A stretch of 64,000 nt of DNA, taken from assembly GCF_009832905.1 (NCBI RefSeq), contig NZ_CP047135.1, positions 536,001-600,000 on the forward strand. Reading direction: 5' to 3'. Shown one piece after another: positions 17,724 to 28,196 of the stretch (its first letter is position 1; each line of letters begins with the position of its first letter). The position numbers and the translations under genes are program-made. This stretch comes from Stenotrophomonas sp. 364. Its GTDB lineage: Bacteria; Pseudomonadota; Gammaproteobacteria; Xanthomonadales; Xanthomonadaceae. The notes beneath the pieces are model-generated. The model searched no databases and was not told where the DNA came from. It saw only the letters and a program-made list of their open reading frames with translations.

Positions 17724-18019
17724 GCGCCAACGAGAAAATCTTCAGCGTTCTTCGCGCTCCGCGAGTCTCCGAAAAGACCGCGCGCCTGCAGGAACATTCC
17801 AACCAGTATGTCTTTGAAGTGTCGAACGAAGCGACCAAGGCCGATGTGAAGGCCGCGGTTGAGCAGCTGTTCGATGTCAAGGTCGAGTCGGTCAACGTGC
17901 TGAACGTGAAGGGCAAGAACAAGTCCTTCCGTAACCGCACCGGCCGTCGCGGCGATTGGCGCAAGGCATACGTGCGTCTCGCCGATGGCCAGTCCATCGA
18001 TGTAACGGCCAAGGCCTGA
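17720..18019 (+). CDS. rplW: 50S ribosomal protein L23
   Basis: The product has 99 residues beginning [19 protein letters not shown]. The ATG at 17720 overlaps the rplD stop (ATGA), pointing to coupled translation; the longer frame starting nine bases earlier is less likely. L23 lies at the tunnel exit and docks trigger factor, SRP and SecYEG. Confidence 0.96.
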   Translation: MSANEKIFSVLRAPRVSEKTARLQEHSNQYVFEVSNEATKADVKAAVEQLFDVKVESVNVLNVKGKNKSFRNRTGRRGDWRKAYVRLADGQSIDVTAKA

Positions 18020-18029
18020 GGTCCATCCC

Positions 18030-18857
18030 ATGCCATTGATGAAATTCAAGCCCACTTCCCCCGGCCGCCGTTCGGCCGTGCGCGTGGTTACGCCCGATCT
18101 GCACAAGGGCGCACCGCACGCAGCGTTGCTGGAGCCGCAGAGCAAGTCCGGTGGTCGTAACCACCACGGCCGCATCACCACCCGTCACGTTGGTGGTGGC
18201 CACAAGCAGCACTACCGTGTCATCGACTTCAAGCGCAACAAGGAAGGCATTCCGGCGCGCGTGGAACGCATCGAATACGATCCGAACCGCACCGCCCATA
18301 TCGCCCTGCTGTGCTACGTCGACGGCGAACGCCGCTACATCATCGCACCGAAGGGCCTGAAGGCCGGTGACCAGGTGATCGCGGGTTCGGATGCGCCGAT
18401 CAAGACCGGTAACACGCTGCCGCTGCGCAACATCCCGGTCGGTACCACTGTCCACGGCATCGAACTGAAGCCGGGCAAGGGTGCTCAGATCGCGCGTGCC
18501 GCCGGCGCCGCCGTGCAGCTCGTCGCTCGTGAAGGTATCTACGCCACCCTGCGCCTGCGCTCGGGTGAAATGCGTAAGGTGCCGGTCGAGTGCCGCGCCA
18601 CCATCGGTGAAGTCGGTAACGACGAACACAACCTGGAAAAGCTGGGCAAGGCTGGCGCCAAGCGCTGGCGCGGTGTCCGCCCGACCGTTCGTGGTGCTGC
18701 CATGAACCCGGTTGACCATCCGCACGGTGGTGGTGAGGCGAAGGCCGGCCAGGGTAATCCGCATCCGGTCACCCCGTGGGGTGTTCCGACCAAGGGTTAC
18801 AAGACGCGCAAGAACAAGCGCACCCAGCAATTCATCGTCCGCGATCGTAGGGGCTAA
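18030..18857 (+). CDS. rplB: 50S ribosomal protein L2
   Basis: The product has 275 residues, full length. The conserved [13 protein letters not shown] motif near residues 225-237 holds the histidine important for peptidyl transfer centre assembly. GAGG ten bases before the ATG is the ribosome binding site. L2 contacts 16S and 23S rRNA in bridge B7b. Confidence 0.97.
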   Translation: MPLMKFKPTSPGRRSAVRVVTPDLHKGAPHAALLEPQSKSGGRNHHGRITTRHVGGGHKQHYRVIDFKRNKEGIPARVERIEYDPNRTAHIALLCYVDGERRYIIAPKGLKAGDQVIAGSDAPIKTGNTLPLRNIPVGTTVHGIELKPGKGAQIARAAGAAVQLVAREGIYATLRLRSGEMRKVPVECRATIGEVGNDEHNLEKLGKAGAKRWRGVRPTVRGAAMNPVDHPHGGGEAKAGQGNPHPVTPWGVPTKGYKTRKNKRTQQFIVRDRRG

Positions 18858-18863
18858 TCGACC

Positions 18864-19133
18864 ATGGCACGTTCACTCAAGAAGGGCCCGTTCGTCGATC
18901 ACCACCTCGTCAAGAAGGTGGAGGCCGCTGCGGGTAGCAAGAAGCCGATCAAGACCTGGTCGCGCCGTTCGATGATCCTGCCGGAAATGGTAGGCATCAC
19001 CATCGCCGTTCATAACGGCAAGAACCACGTTCCGGTGCTCGTCAACGAGAACATGGTCGGCCACAAGCTCGGCGAATTTGCCATCACCCGGACCTTCAAG
19101 GGTCACGGTGGTGACAAGAAGTCGGGCAAGTAA
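18864..19133 (+). CDS. rpsS: 30S ribosomal protein S19
   Basis: The product has 89 residues starting [19 protein letters not shown]. The conserved [14 protein letters not shown] segment is present as [21 protein letters not shown]19 pairs with S13 in the 30S head near the A site. Only six bases separate it from rplB, and no strong ribosome binding site is seen, so coupling to rplB is likely. Confidence 0.96.
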   Translation: MARSLKKGPFVDHHLVKKVEAAAGSKKPIKTWSRRSMILPEMVGITIAVHNGKNHVPVLVNENMVGHKLGEFAITRTFKGHGGDKKSGK

Positions 19134-19145
19134 GGAGAGATGACA

Positions 19146-19481
19146 ATGGAAGCGAAAGCAATCCTGCGCTCCGCGCGCATCTCTGCGCAGAAAGCCCGCC
19201 TGGTCGCTGACCAGGTGCGCGGCCTGCCGGCCGAGCGTGCGGTCAACCTGCTGAAGTTTTCGGACAAGAAGGCTGCCCACCTGATCAAGAAGGTGGTGGA
19301 GTCGGCTATCGCAAATGCCGAAAACAACCAGGGCGCCGACGTCGACGAGCTGAAGGTTCAGACCATCATGGTAGATGAAGGTCCGACCCTGAAGCGTTTC
19401 ATGGCGCGGGCGAAAGGCCGCGGCACCCGCATCCTCAAGCGCACCAGCCACATCACTGTGGTTGTGGGCGCCGGCAAGTAA
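19146..19481 (+). CDS. rplV: 50S ribosomal protein L22
   Basis: The product has 111 residues. ATGs occur at 19140 and 19146; the second is chosen because the AAGGAG site then has normal spacing and [20 protein letters not shown] matches other L22 proteins. The beta-hairpin with [18 protein letters not shown] near the end reaches the exit tunnel, where macrolide resistance changes occur; it appears intact. Confidence 0.96.
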   Translation: MEAKAILRSARISAQKARLVADQVRGLPAERAVNLLKFSDKKAAHLIKKVVESAIANAENNQGADVDELKVQTIMVDEGPTLKRFMARAKGRGTRILKRTSHITVVVGAGK

Positions 19482-19498
19482 GCGGAAAGGAAAACACC

Positions 19499-20230
19499 AT
19501 GGGTCATAAAGTTCATCCGATTGGTATCCGCCTCGGTATTTCCAAGGACTGGAACTCCAAGTGGTACGCCAACAAGGGCGAGTTCGCTGGTTACCTGGCG
19601 GCCGACCTGAAGGTGCGGGAAATGCTGCGCAAGAAGCTTGCGCAGGCCGGCATCAGCAAGATCCTTATCGAGCGTCCGGCAAAGACCGCTCGCGTGACGA
19701 TCCACACCGCCCGTCCGGGCGTGGTGATCGGCAAGCGCGGTGAGGACATCGAAAAGCTGCGTAAGGAAGTGAGCGAGATGATGGGCGTTCCGGCGCACAT
19801 CAACGTCACCGAAGTGCGCAAGCCCGAGCTGGACGCACAGCTGGTTGCCGAGTCGATCGCGCAGCAGCTGGAGCGTCGCATCATGTTCCGCCGCGCCATG
19901 AAGCGCTCGGTCGGCAACGCGATGCGCCTGGGTGCCCTGGGCATCAAGGTCAACGTCGGTGGCCGCCTCAACGGTGCAGAAATCGCCCGTTCGGAGTGGT
20001 ACCGCGAAGGCCGCGTGCCGCTGCACACGCTGCGTGCCGACATCGACTATGGCTTCGCTGAAGCCAAGACGACCTACGGCATCATCGGCATCAAGGTCTG
20101 GATCTACAAGGGCGAGGTTTTCGATTTCTCCCAGGTTGGCCAGGAAAAGCAGGACGATTCCCCGCGCAACGATCGTAACGATCGCGGCGACCGCGGTGAC
20201 CGTCAGCGCCCGGCTCGTGAAGCGAGGTAA
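19499..20230 (+). CDS. rpsC: 30S ribosomal protein S3
   Basis: The product has 243 residues. The KH domain motif [14 protein letters not shown] lies near residues 75-90. S3 forms part of the mRNA entry pore and helicase. The C-terminal 25 residues are rich in Asp, Arg and Asn with short NDR/GDR repeats, a lineage extension of the usual tail. AAAGGAAA upstream serves as ribosome binding site. Confidence 0.96.
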   Translation: MGHKVHPIGIRLGISKDWNSKWYANKGEFAGYLAADLKVREMLRKKLAQAGISKILIERPAKTARVTIHTARPGVVIGKRGEDIEKLRKEVSEMMGVPAHINVTEVRKPELDAQLVAESIAQQLERRIMFRRAMKRSVGNAMRLGALGIKVNVGGRLNGAEIARSEWYREGRVPLHTLRADIDYGFAEAKTTYGIIGIKVWIYKGEVFDFSQVGQEKQDDSPRNDRNDRGDRGDRQRPAREAR

Positions 20231-20235
20231 CGGCA

Positions 20236-20649
20236 ATGTTGCAACCCAAGCGAACCAAATACCGCAAGGTACACAAGGGCCGTAACGATGGCCTGAGCTG
20301 GAGCGCCAACGCTGTCAGCTTCGGCGAATACGGCCTGAAGGCAACCGCTCATGGTCAGCTGACCGCGCGTCAGATCGAAGCGGCTCGCCGCTCGATCAGC
20401 CGCTACGTCAAGCGCGGCGGCAAGATGTGGATCCGAGTGTTCCCCGACAAGCCGATCACCAAGAAGCCCATCGAAGTTCGAATGGGTTCTGGTAAGGGCA
20501 ACGTGGAGTACTGGGTAGCCCAGATCCAGCCCGGCCGCATGATCTATGAAATTGAAGGTGTGGATGAAAGCGTGGCTCGCGAGGCGTTCCGCCTGGCAGC
20601 TGCCAAGCTCTCCGTGACCACCACCTTCGTGACCCGGACGGTGATGTAA
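20236..20649 (+). CDS. rplP: 50S ribosomal protein L16
   Basis: The product has 137 residues, starting [19 protein letters not shown]. It sits near the A-site tRNA elbow and is essential for the peptidyl transferase centre. The [20 protein letters not shown] segment is conserved. Its TAA at 20647-20649 shares one base with the rpmC ATG. Confidence 0.97.
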   Translation: MLQPKRTKYRKVHKGRNDGLSWSANAVSFGEYGLKATAHGQLTARQIEAARRSISRYVKRGGKMWIRVFPDKPITKKPIEVRMGSGKGNVEYWVAQIQPGRMIYEIEGVDESVAREAFRLAAAKLSVTTTFVTRTVM

Positions 20650-20834
20650 TGGATATCAAACAACTTCGCGAAAAGTCGGCTGACGATCTGAAGGCCCACC
20701 TGACCGACCTGCGTAAGGAGCAGTTCTCGCTCCGTATGCAGCAGGTTACTGGCCAGCTGCCGAAGACTCACGAAACCCGCCGGGTCCGCCGCGAGATTGC
20801 TCGCGTCAAGACCCTGCTCGGCAGCACCAAGTAA
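20649..20834 (+). CDS. rpmC: 50S ribosomal protein L29
   Basis: The product has 61 residues, starting [18 protein letters not shown]. It is a small helical hairpin at the tunnel exit beside L23. The start codon overlaps the rplP stop by one base (TAATG), so translation is coupled. Confidence 0.96.
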   Translation: MDIKQLREKSADDLKAHLTDLRKEQFSLRMQQVTGQLPKTHETRRVRREIARVKTLLGSTK

Positions 20835-20845
20835 GGATGGCCGCG

Positions 20846-21115
20846 ATGAGCGACAATACTGAAAACAAAGCGCTGCGCACGGTCGAAGGCCGTGTCGTCA
20901 GCAACAAGATGGACAAGACGGTCACCGTGTTGGTGGAACGCCTGGTCAAGCACGCCCTGTACGGCAAGTACATCAAGCGTTCGACCAAGCTGCACGCCCA
21001 CGACGCCGACAATGCCTGCAACGAAGGCGATGTCGTCCGCGTGACCGAGATTGCTCCGATGTCCAAGACCAAGAACTGGCGCGTGGTGGAAGTCATCACG
21101 CGTGCGGCTGAATAA
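20846..21115 (+). CDS. rpsQ: 30S ribosomal protein S17
   Basis: The product has 89 residues. An ATG at 20837 is in frame but lies too close to the AAGGA at 20832-20836; the ATG at 20846 gives [18 protein letters not shown] and normal spacing. S17 is an early 16S rRNA binding protein of OB-fold type. It is the last gene of the classical S10 group here. Confidence 0.95.
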   Translation: MSDNTENKALRTVEGRVVSNKMDKTVTVLVERLVKHALYGKYIKRSTKLHAHDADNACNEGDVVRVTEIAPMSKTKNWRVVEVITRAAE

Positions 21116-21128
21116 GGAGATCTGAATC

Positions 21129-21497
21129 ATGATCCAGATGCAGAGCTACCTCGAGGTCGCGGACAATTCCGGTGCCAAGGAAGTGATGTGCATCAAGGTG
21201 CTGGGCGGCTCCAAGCGTCGCTACGCCCACATCGGTGACATCATCAAGGTCACCGTGAAGGATGCGATCCCGCGCGGCAAGGTCAAGAAGGGTGAAGTGT
21301 TCGACGCCGTCGTGGTGCGTACCCGCAAGGGTGTGCGTCGCGCCGACGGTTCGCTGATCCGTTTCGACGCCAACGCCGCGGTCCTGCTCAACAACAAGCA
21401 AGAGCCGATCGGCACCCGCATCTTCGGACCGGTGACGCGTGAACTTCGTACCGAGAAGTTCATGAAGATCGTCTCGCTCGCTCCCGAAGTGCTGTGA
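21129..21497 (+). CDS. rplN: 50S ribosomal protein L14
   Basis: The product has 122 residues, starting [20 protein letters not shown]14 is at the 50S interface, contacts 16S rRNA and is the docking site of the silencing factor RsfS. AAGGAG sits 8 bases before the ATG. Only 13 bases separate it from rpsQ, so the S10 and spc groups may be co-transcribed here. Confidence 0.97.
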   Translation: MIQMQSYLEVADNSGAKEVMCIKVLGGSKRRYAHIGDIIKVTVKDAIPRGKVKKGEVFDAVVVRTRKGVRRADGSLIRFDANAAVLLNNKQEPIGTRIFGPVTRELRTEKFMKIVSLAPEVL

Positions 21498-21513
21498 GCG
21501 ACAGGAGATAATC

Positions 21514-21831
21514 ATGGCTAACCGTATCAAGAAGGGCGACCAGGTCGTCGTCAACACCGGCAAGGACAAGGGCAAGCAGGGCGAAGTCGTCCGCGTCGAC
21601 GGCGATCGTGTGATCGTCGCCAACGTGAACATCGTCAAGCGCCACACCAAGCCGAACCCGCAGGCAGGCGTTGCCGGCGGCGTGGTCGAGCGTGAAGCGT
21701 CGATCCATATCTCCAACGTGAATGTGCTGAACCCGGCTTCGGGCAAGGGCGAACGCGTTGGTTTCAAGGTGCTGGAGGATGGACGCAAACTGCGTGTGTT
21801 CCGCTCCAGCGGTGAGGCGCTCGACGCCTGA
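21514..21831 (+). CDS. rplX: 50S ribosomal protein L24
   Basis: The product has 105 residues with the KOW motif segment [19 protein letters not shown] near the N-terminus. L24 starts 50S assembly and lies near the exit tunnel. GGAG upstream is the ribosome binding site. rplE follows after 10 bases. Confidence 0.96.
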   Translation: MANRIKKGDQVVVNTGKDKGKQGEVVRVDGDRVIVANVNIVKRHTKPNPQAGVAGGVVEREASIHISNVNVLNPASGKGERVGFKVLEDGRKLRVFRSSGEALDA

Positions 21832-21841
21832 GGATGCGCTG

Positions 21842-22384
21842 ATGAATACCCGTCTCGAAAAGTTCTACAAGGAAGAAGTGGTGCCGGCGCTGATGAAGCA
21901 GTTCGGCTACACCAATCCGATGCAGGTTCCGAAGCTGGTCAAGGTCACCCTGAACATGGGTGTCGGCGAAGCAGCCACGAACAAGAAGATCCTGGAAAAT
22001 GCCGTCGCCGACATGGCCAAGGTCTCCGGCCAGAAGCCGATCGTGACCAAGTCCCGCGTCTCGGTGGCTTCGTTCAAGATCCGCGATGGTTGGCCGATCG
22101 GCTGCAAGACCACGCTGCGTCGTGAAAAGATGTATGAGTTCCTGGACCGCCTGATCAACATCTCGCTGCCGCGCGTGCGCGACTTCCGTGGTGTCTCGGG
22201 TCGTTCCTTCGACGGTCGCGGCAACTTCAACATGGGTGTGAAGGAACAGATCATCTTCCCGGAAATCGACTTCGACGCTGTCGACGCGATCCGCGGCATG
22301 GATATCGCCATCACCACCACCGCCAAGACCGACGCGGAAGCGAAGGCGCTGCTCGCAGCGTTCAAGTTCCCGTTCCGTAACTGA
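21842..22384 (+). CDS. rplE: 50S ribosomal protein L5
   Basis: The product has 180 residues from the ATG at 21842 ([20 protein letters not shown]); the frame is open further upstream inside rplX but that is not coding. L5 binds 5S rRNA and contacts the P-site tRNA. The [20 protein letters not shown] segment is conserved. Confidence 0.97.
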   Translation: MNTRLEKFYKEEVVPALMKQFGYTNPMQVPKLVKVTLNMGVGEAATNKKILENAVADMAKVSGQKPIVTKSRVSVASFKIRDGWPIGCKTTLRREKMYEFLDRLINISLPRVRDFRGVSGRSFDGRGNFNMGVKEQIIFPEIDFDAVDAIRGMDIAITTTAKTDAEAKALLAAFKFPFRN

Positions 22385-22402
22385 TACGTCGAGGAAACTG
22401 AA

Positions 22403-22708
22403 ATGGCAAAGACCTCCATGGTCAACCGCGATCTGAAGCGCGCCAAGCTGGCCGTCAAGTTCGCTGGCAAGCGTGAAGAGCTGAAGAAGATCATCTCCAG
22501 CCCGACCGCTTCCTACGCCGACAAGGCCGACGCTGTCGTGAAGTTGCAGAAGCTGCCGCGCGATTCGTCGCCGAGCCGCCACCGCAACCGCTGCGAACTG
22601 TCCGGCCGCCCGCGTGGCGTCTACAGCAAGTTCGGCCTCGGCCGCAACAAGCTGCGCGAAGCCACCATGCGTGGCGACGTGCCGGGCCTGCGCAAGGCCA
22701 GCTGGTAA
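22403..22708 (+). CDS. rpsN: 30S ribosomal protein S14 (zinc-free type)
   Basis: The product has 101 residues, the long form without a zinc ribbon: only one Cys is present, in [21 protein letters not shown]14 binds the head of the 30S subunit. GAGGA upstream is the ribosome binding site. A 262-base gap with a terminator-like hairpin follows. Confidence 0.96.
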   Translation: MAKTSMVNRDLKRAKLAVKFAGKREELKKIISSPTASYADKADAVVKLQKLPRDSSPSRHRNRCELSGRPRGVYSKFGLGRNKLREATMRGDVPGLRKASW

Positions 22709-22793
22709 GGGATTCGTCCCGGAACCTGCCCCGCATCCCCTGGGTGTGGGGCAGGGGGGGGCGACCGGTTGTTCAGGTTTGTTCCCAATTAAG

Positions 22794-22820
22794 GAGTCCG
22801 ACGCAAGTCGGGCTCTTTTT
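22794..22820 (+). terminator. Intrinsic terminator inside the spc group
   Basis: GAGTCCGAC-GCAA-GTCGGGCTC followed by TTTTT is a full intrinsic terminator pattern. A second stem, CCTGCCCC/GGGGCAGG, lies at about 22725-22755. The position between rpsN and rpsH would split the spc operon unless read-through or a new promoter supplies the distal genes. Confidence 0.7.
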
Positions 22821-22824
22821 GCCG

Positions 22825-22830
22825 TATACT
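22825..22830 (+). promoter_or_regulatory. Candidate -10 of a promoter before rpsH
   Basis: TATACT, the same hexamer used by the S10 promoter, follows the terminator by four bases. No good -35 hexamer is seen 16-18 bases upstream, because that space is the terminator stem. It is plausible but weak. Confidence 0.35.
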
Positions 22831-22970
22831 TCCGCGTCTTGCTCCGTCACCGGGGCTGGCGCAGAGCGGACCGTTGGCCCGCTGAACAGGTAACAAGGGT
22901 TCTGGCCCATCCCAGGAACACAGCAAGATTTTCGCGAAAGCGGATATCGGTGCACTCAAAGGTATCGACT

Positions 22971-23369
22971 ATGAGCATGACTGATCCCATCGCCGACCTG
23001 CTGGTACGCATCAAGAATGCGGCCGCGGTAGGCAAGCAGACGGTGAAGGCACCGTCCTCCAAGATCAAGGTTGCAATCGCAGAAGTGTTGAAGGCCGAAG
23101 GCTACATCACCGACCTGCGCGTGACCAAGATCGAGAACAACAAGGCCGAGCTTGAAATCGTCCTGAAGTATTTCGAAGGCAAGCCGGTCATCGAGACCCT
23201 GAAGCGCTTCTCGCGTTCGGGCCTGCGCCAGTACCGTGGCAAGTCTGAGCTGCCGAAGGTCCTCAACGGCCTGGGCATCTCCATCATCTCCACCTCCAAG
23301 GGCATCATGACTGATGCGCAGGCGCGCCAGTTGGGCGTCGGCGGCGAAGTCCTGTGCTTCGTGGCCTAA
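22971..23369 (+). CDS. rpsH: 30S ribosomal protein S8
   Basis: The product has 132 residues from [18 protein letters not shown]8 binds the central domain of 16S rRNA and represses the spc operon in E. coli. The C-terminal [16 protein letters not shown] stretch is conserved. AAAGG lies upstream. It is preceded by an unusually long 262-base spacer. Confidence 0.97.
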   Translation: MSMTDPIADLLVRIKNAAAVGKQTVKAPSSKIKVAIAEVLKAEGYITDLRVTKIENNKAELEIVLKYFEGKPVIETLKRFSRSGLRQYRGKSELPKVLNGLGISIISTSKGIMTDAQARQLGVGGEVLCFVA

Positions 23370-23387
23370 GGCGAGAAGGAACCAACT

Positions 23388-23915
23388 ATGTCCCGCGTAG
23401 CCAAGAAGCCGGTCAACCTGCCCAAGGGCGTTGAACTGAACATCCAGCCGGAATCCGTCAGCGTGAAGGGCCCCAAGGGCACCCTGTCGCTGCCCAAGGT
23501 TGCTGGCGTTGAAATCACCGTCGACAACGGCGTGGCCACCCTGGCCGCCAACGACGAGAGCCTGATCGCACTGACCGGTACCGTGCGCGCCATCCTGGCC
23601 AACATGGTCAAGGGCGTCACCGACGGTTTCGAGCGCAAGCTCGAGCTGGTCGGCGTGGGTTACCGCGCCGCGATGCAGGGCAAGGACCTGAGCCTGTCCC
23701 TCGGTTTCTCGCACCCGATCGTGTTCGTGGCCCCGGAAGGCATCACCATCACCACCCCGACCCAGACCGAAGTGCTGGTCCAGGGCGCTGACAAGCAGCA
23801 GGTCGGTGAAGTGGCTGCCAAGATCCGTGGCTACCGTCCGCCGGAGCCCTACAAGGGCAAGGGTGTGAAGTACGCCGGCGAAGTCATCATTCGTAAGGAA
23901 GCCAAGAAGGCCTAA
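23388..23915 (+). CDS. rplF: 50S ribosomal protein L6
   Basis: The product has 175 residues, starting [19 protein letters not shown], with two similar folded halves. L6 lies at the base of the L7/L12 stalk near the sarcin-ricin loop. The C-terminal [16 protein letters not shown] signature is present. AAGGA is the ribosome binding site. Confidence 0.97.
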   Translation: MSRVAKKPVNLPKGVELNIQPESVSVKGPKGTLSLPKVAGVEITVDNGVATLAANDESLIALTGTVRAILANMVKGVTDGFERKLELVGVGYRAAMQGKDLSLSLGFSHPIVFVAPEGITITTPTQTEVLVQGADKQQVGEVAAKIRGYRPPEPYKGKGVKYAGEVIIRKEAKKA

Positions 23916-24010
23916 TCAGGCGCGGGAACTTCCACGGGAACCCGGCGGTCAATCGCTGGGTTCCTCAAAGCAAAAGCCCGCTTCACTTCAGCTTTCAAGG
24001 AACTCAAATC

Positions 24011-24370
24011 ATGAGCATCAACAAGAACATCGCCCGCCTGCGTCGCGCCAAGTCGACCCGTGCACACATCCGCGTTCTCGGCGTGCCGCGTCTGTCGGTG
24101 CTGCGCACCGGTCAGCACCTGTACGCCCAGGTCTTCACCGCCGATGGCTCCAAGGTGCTGGCGGCTGCCAACACCACCCAGGCCGACGTCAAGGAAGGCC
24201 TGAAGAACGGCAAGAACAGCGACGCCGCCGCCAAGGTGGGCAAGCTGGTCGCCGAGCGCGCCAAGGCTGCGGGCATCGAGAAGGTCGCTTTCGACCGCTC
24301 GGGCTACCGCTACCACGGCCGCATCAAGGCACTGGCCGACGCAGCCCGCGAAGGCGGCCTGCAGTTCTAA
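24011..24370 (+). CDS. rplR: 50S ribosomal protein L18
   Basis: The product has 119 residues, starting [19 protein letters not shown]. It binds 5S rRNA with L5. The conserved [20 protein letters not shown] segment closes the protein. A 95-base spacer with a GGAACCC/GGGTTCC hairpin precedes it, and a 158-base spacer with GGCAGGG/CCCTGCC follows. Confidence 0.97.
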   Translation: MSINKNIARLRRAKSTRAHIRVLGVPRLSVLRTGQHLYAQVFTADGSKVLAAANTTQADVKEGLKNGKNSDAAAKVGKLVAERAKAAGIEKVAFDRSGYRYHGRIKALADAAREGGLQF

Positions 24371-24528
24371 GGGATTCGGGGGCAGGGCACAGCCCTGCCT
24401 TCACCTGCCTGCCGGCGCGGGTTGCGCCGGGCGACGTCCTTCTTCTGCAGGGGCGAACGATTCACCGCACCACTTCACAGCTATAAGCGGCCTCGAGCCG
24501 TACATACTCAATCAATCAAGGAATCAAC

Positions 24529-25071
24529 ATGGCAGAAGAACGTCAGCAGCGGGGTCGCGATCGCGACCGTAACCGCGAAGAGAAAGTCGACGACGGCATG
24601 ATCGAAAAGCTGGTCGCGGTCAACCGCGTCAGCAAGACCGTCAAGGGTGGTCGTCAGTTCACCTTCACCGCACTGACCGTGGTCGGTGACGGCGCAGGCA
24701 AGGTCGGTTTCGGCTACGGCAAGGCACGCGAAGTGCCGGTCGCCATCCAGAAGTCGATGGAGCAGGCCCGCAAGAACCTGGCCGACGTCGATCTGAACAA
24801 CGGTACCCTGTGGCACCCGGTGAAGTCCGGCCACGGCGCAGCCCGCGTGTTCATGATGCCGGCCTCCGAAGGTACCGGTGTGATTGCCGGTGGTGCCATG
24901 CGCGCCGTGCTGGAAGCCGTTGGCGTCAAGAACGTGCTGGCCAAGGCCGTTGGTTCGCGCAACCCGATCAACCTGGTTCGCGCCACGTTGAAGGGTCTGA
25001 GCGAAATGCAGTCGCCGGCCCGCATCGCGGCCAAGCGCGGCAAGAAGGTGGAGGATCTCAACCATGGCTAA
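24529..25071 (+). CDS. rpsE: 30S ribosomal protein S5
   Basis: The product has 180 residues. The N-terminus is charged ([14 protein letters not shown]), then the dsRNA-binding domain with [19 protein letters not shown]5 acts in decoding accuracy and mRNA entry; spectinomycin resistance changes map to its loop near residue 20-30 of E. coli. Its end overlaps rpmD by 8 bases. Confidence 0.97.
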   Translation: MAEERQQRGRDRDRNREEKVDDGMIEKLVAVNRVSKTVKGGRQFTFTALTVVGDGAGKVGFGYGKAREVPVAIQKSMEQARKNLADVDLNNGTLWHPVKSGHGAARVFMMPASEGTGVIAGGAMRAVLEAVGVKNVLAKAVGSRNPINLVRATLKGLSEMQSPARIAAKRGKKVEDLNHG

Positions 25072-25255
25072 TGACACCACCAAGACCGTCAAGGTTCGTC
25101 TGGTTCGCGGCCTGCGTGGTGCCCAGGCGCGTCATCGCCTGTCGGTGCGTGCGCTGGGTCTGGGCAAGCTCAACGATGTTCGTGAACTGAAGGACAGCCC
25201 GCAGGTTCGCGGCCTGATCAACAAGGTCCACTACCTCGTCAAGGTTGAGGAATAA
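25064..25255 (+). CDS. rpmD: 50S ribosomal protein L30
   Basis: The product has 63 residues, starting [19 protein letters not shown]. Translation is probably coupled to rpsE, since the start lies inside it, with GGAGG at about 25049 as ribosome binding site. L30 binds 23S and lies near 5S rRNA. Confidence 0.96.
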   Translation: MANDTTKTVKVRLVRGLRGAQARHRLSVRALGLGKLNDVRELKDSPQVRGLINKVHYLVKVEE

Positions 25256-25259
25256 TCCA

Positions 25260-25703
25260 ATGACCATGCATCTGAATGAATTGAGCCCGGCACCGGGCGC
25301 TCGCAAAGAGCGTACCCGCGTCGGTCGTGGTATCGGCTCCGGCCTGGGCAAGACCTGCGGCCGCGGCCACAAGGGTTCGTTCGCCCGCAAGGGTGGCGGC
25401 AAGATCAAGGCGGGCTTCGAAGGCGGCCAGACCCCCATGCAGCGTCGTCTGCCGAAGGTCGGTTTCCGTTCCAAGATTGCCAAGGACACCGCTGAAGTCC
25501 TGTCCTACCAGCTGGAACGCCTGGAAGCCGGCGAGATCGACTTTGCCGCGCTGCGCGCTGCCAAGCTGGTCCCGAGCTCCGCAAAGCGTGCCAAGATTGT
25601 CATGAAGGGCGACGTCACCAAGGCGTTCACCCTGAAGGGCGTCGCTGCAACGGCCAGTGCCAAGGCCGCGATCGAAGCTGCCGGCGGCAGCGTACAGGAG
25701 TAA
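25260..25703 (+). CDS. rplO: 50S ribosomal protein L15
   Basis: The product has 147 residues from the ATG at 25260 (MTMHLNELSPAPGARK). Starts at 25245 and 25266 are also in frame; 25260 is best placed behind GAGGA at 25246-25250 and after the rpmD stop. The GRGIGSGLGKTCGRGHKG segment is the glycine-rich L15 signature. It is a late 50S assembly protein. Confidence 0.95.
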   Translation: MTMHLNELSPAPGARKERTRVGRGIGSGLGKTCGRGHKGSFARKGGGKIKAGFEGGQTPMQRRLPKVGFRSKIAKDTAEVLSYQLERLEAGEIDFAALRAAKLVPSSAKRAKIVMKGDVTKAFTLKGVAATASAKAAIEAAGGSVQE

Positions 25704-25706
25704 GAC

Positions 25707-27062
25707 ATGGCGCAAGCTGGCATTGGTAACCTCGGCGGCGGGCTCGGCAAGTTCACGGAACTTCGCCAGCGTCTGCTGTTCGTCATCGGGGCATTGATCG
25801 TCTATCGCATCGGCTGTTATGTGCCGGTGCCGGGCGTGAATCCCGATGCCATGCTTGCGCTCATGCAGGCGCAGGGCGGCGGCATCGTGGACATGTTCAA
25901 CATGTTCTCGGGCGGCGCCCTGCACCGTTTCAGCATTTTTGCGCTGAACGTGATGCCGTACATCTCGGCGTCCATCGTGATGCAGCTGGCGGTCCATATC
26001 TTCCCGGCATTGAAGGCAATGCAGAAGGAAGGTGAGTCGGGCCGTCGCAAGATCACCCAATATTCCCGCATCGGGGCCGTGTTGCTGGCCGTGGTGCAGG
26101 GCGGCAGCATCGCGCTGGCGCTGCAGAACCAGCTGTCGCCGAGCGGCGCGCCGGTTGTGTACGCCCCGGGCATGGGCTTCGTGCTCACCGCCATCGTTGC
26201 GCTGACCGCCGGTACGATCTTCCTGATGTGGGTTGGCGAGCAGGTCACCGAGCGTGGCATCGGCAACGGCGTCTCGCTGATCATCTTCGCCGGCATCGTG
26301 GCCGGTCTGCCGGGCGCGGTCATCCACACCGTGGAAGCCTACCGTGACGGCAACATGAGCTTCATCGCGCTGCTGCTGATCGTGCTGGTGGTGCTGGCCT
26401 TCACCTACTTCGTGGTGTTCGTCGAGCGTGGCCAGCGTCGGATCACGGTGAACTACGCGCGCCGCCAGGGCGGTCGCAACGCGTACATGAACCAGACTTC
26501 GTTCCTGCCGTTGAAGCTGAACATGGCGGGCGTGATCCCGGCCATCTTCGCCTCGTCGATCCTGGCGTTCCCCACCACCCTGGCCATGTGGTCCGGCCAG
26601 GCCAGTTCGGCCACCTGGCTGCAGAAGGTCGCCAACGCGCTGGGTCCGGGCGAGCCGCTGCACATGATCGTCTTCGCCGCGCTGATCACCGGTTTCGCGT
26701 TCTTCTATACCGCGCTGGTGTTCAACTCGCAGGAAACCGCGGACAACCTGAAGAAGTCGGGCGCCTTGATTCCGGGCATCCGTCCGGGCAAGGCGACGGC
26801 CGACTATGTCGACGCCGTGCTGACCCGCCTGACCGCCGCCGGTTCGCTGTACCTGGTGATCGTCTGCCTGCTGCCGGAAATCATGCGCACCCAGCTGGGC
26901 GCGTCGTTCTACTTCGGTGGCACCTCGCTGCTGATCGTGGTGGTGGTGGTGATGGACTTCATTGCGCAGATCCAGGCGCACCTGATGTCGCACCAGTACG
27001 AGAGCCTGCTGAAAAAGGCCAACCTGAAGGGCGGCAATCGCGGCGGTTTTGCCCGCGGCTGA
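25707..27062 (+). CDS. secY: Protein translocase subunit SecY
   Basis: The product has 451 residues with about ten hydrophobic membrane segments, the first near residues 21-40. It is the channel of the SecYEG translocon for export and membrane insertion. The [12 protein letters not shown] plug region and the cytoplasmic loop [15 protein letters not shown] are present. It is the last gene of the spc group; rpmJ, which often follows, is not found here. Confidence 0.97.
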   Translation: MAQAGIGNLGGGLGKFTELRQRLLFVIGALIVYRIGCYVPVPGVNPDAMLALMQAQGGGIVDMFNMFSGGALHRFSIFALNVMPYISASIVMQLAVHIFPALKAMQKEGESGRRKITQYSRIGAVLLAVVQGGSIALALQNQLSPSGAPVVYAPGMGFVLTAIVALTAGTIFLMWVGEQVTERGIGNGVSLIIFAGIVAGLPGAVIHTVEAYRDGNMSFIALLLIVLVVLAFTYFVVFVERGQRRITVNYARRQGGRNAYMNQTSFLPLKLNMAGVIPAIFASSILAFPTTLAMWSGQASSATWLQKVANALGPGEPLHMIVFAALITGFAFFYTALVFNSQETADNLKKSGALIPGIRPGKATADYVDAVLTRLTAAGSLYLVIVCLLPEIMRTQLGASFYFGGTSLLIVVVVVMDFIAQIQAHLMSHQYESLLKKANLKGGNRGGFARG

Positions 27063-27284
27063 TAAGCCTGTTACACTTTCGTCTTCCTGACGTGATGGTC
27101 CTCCGCTTCGCGGACCTGGCCACACAAACGAAGGGCGGCCCCCGCAGCGGTTCCGGGTGGGGGTGAGATCGGGTGGTCCCGCGCGGGAGTAGCGCGGGCG
27201 TCACCGGGAAGGGCATCAAGGTGCCATTTCCTGGGGTCAACCTGATCCGGCGCCGGAGCCTGGGCACACTCCCTGGGCCAAGTT

Positions 27285-27337
27285 CGTGAAACCTTGTGTT
27301 TCACGGGCTTCCAAGTAAACCGGAACCTTGTTAGTAT
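27285..27337 (+). promoter_or_regulatory. Hairpin and candidate promoter before the alpha operon
   Basis: The 361-base secY-rpsM gap holds a perfect 8-bp hairpin CGTGAAAC-CTTGT-GTTTCACG at 27285-27305. Just after it lie a weak -35 TTCCAA at 27309-27314 and a -10-like TAGTAT at 27332-27337, with 17 bases between. No gene is visible. This is a plausible start site for rpsM-rplQ transcription. Confidence 0.4.
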
Positions 27338-27423
27338 CGCTAGTTCACTTTTTTGATCCATCCTGCCGGATTGGCGCGCCCCATGGTGCGCTGTCGGCCA
27401 TCACTCAGCTGGAGAACCGCGTC

Positions 27424-27780
27424 ATGGCGCGTATTGCAGGCGTCAACCTGCCAGCCCAGAAGCACGTCTGGGTCGGGTTGCAAAGCATTTACGGCATCGG
27501 CCGTACCCGTTCGAAGAAGGTCTGCGACGCCGCAGGCGTTACCTCGACCACCAAGATCCGCGATCTGTCGGAGCCGGAAATCGAGCGTCTGCGCTCGGAA
27601 GTGGCCAAGTACATCGTGGAAGGCGATCTGCGCCGTGAAATCGGTATCGCGATCAAGCGCCTGATGGATCTGGGCTGCTACCGCGGTCTGCGTCACCGTC
27701 GCGGTCTTCCGCTGCGTGGCCAGCGCACCCGTACCAACGCCCGCACCCGCAAGGGCCCGCGCAAGGCGATCAGGAAGTAA
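27424..27780 (+). CDS. rpsM: 30S ribosomal protein S13
   Basis: The product has 118 residues from [20 protein letters not shown]13 is in the 30S head and forms inter-subunit bridges to L5 and 23S rRNA. The arginine-rich tail [19 protein letters not shown] contacts the P-site tRNA. It opens the alpha operon. Confidence 0.97.
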   Translation: MARIAGVNLPAQKHVWVGLQSIYGIGRTRSKKVCDAAGVTSTTKIRDLSEPEIERLRSEVAKYIVEGDLRREIGIAIKRLMDLGCYRGLRHRRGLPLRGQRTRTNARTRKGPRKAIRK

Positions 27781-27792
27781 GGGACCTAAGAA

Positions 27793-28182
27793 ATGGCTAA
27801 GCCCGTCGCTAAGACCAAGAAGAAGATCAAGCGCGTCGTCACTGACGGCGTCGCCCACGTCCACGCTTCTTTCAACAACACCATCGTGACCATCACCGAC
27901 CGTCAGGGCAACGCTCTTTCGTGGGCGACCTCCGGTGGCGCTGGCTTCCGCGGTTCGCGCAAGTCCACCCCGTTCGCTGCCCAGGTGGCTGCCGAGAAGG
28001 CCGGCCGTGCCGCGCTCGACTACGGCGTCAAGTCCCTGGAAGTCCGCATCAAGGGCCCGGGTCCGGGTCGTGAGTCGGCCGTGCGCTCGCTGAACAATGT
28101 GGGCTACAAGATCACCAACATCATCGACGTGACGCCAATCCCGCACAACGGGTGCCGTCCGCCGAAGAAGCGTCGCGTCTAA
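27793..28182 (+). CDS. rpsK: 30S ribosomal protein S11
   Basis: The product has 129 residues. The glycine-rich [20 protein letters not shown] and the ending [12 protein letters not shown] are typical. S11 lies on the platform near the mRNA exit. It is 12 bases after rpsM. Confidence 0.97.
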   Translation: MAKPVAKTKKKIKRVVTDGVAHVHASFNNTIVTITDRQGNALSWATSGGAGFRGSRKSTPFAAQVAAEKAGRAALDYGVKSLEVRIKGPGPGRESAVRSLNNVGYKITNIIDVTPIPHNGCRPPKKRRV

Positions 28183-28196
28183 AGGAGCGATAAGAA

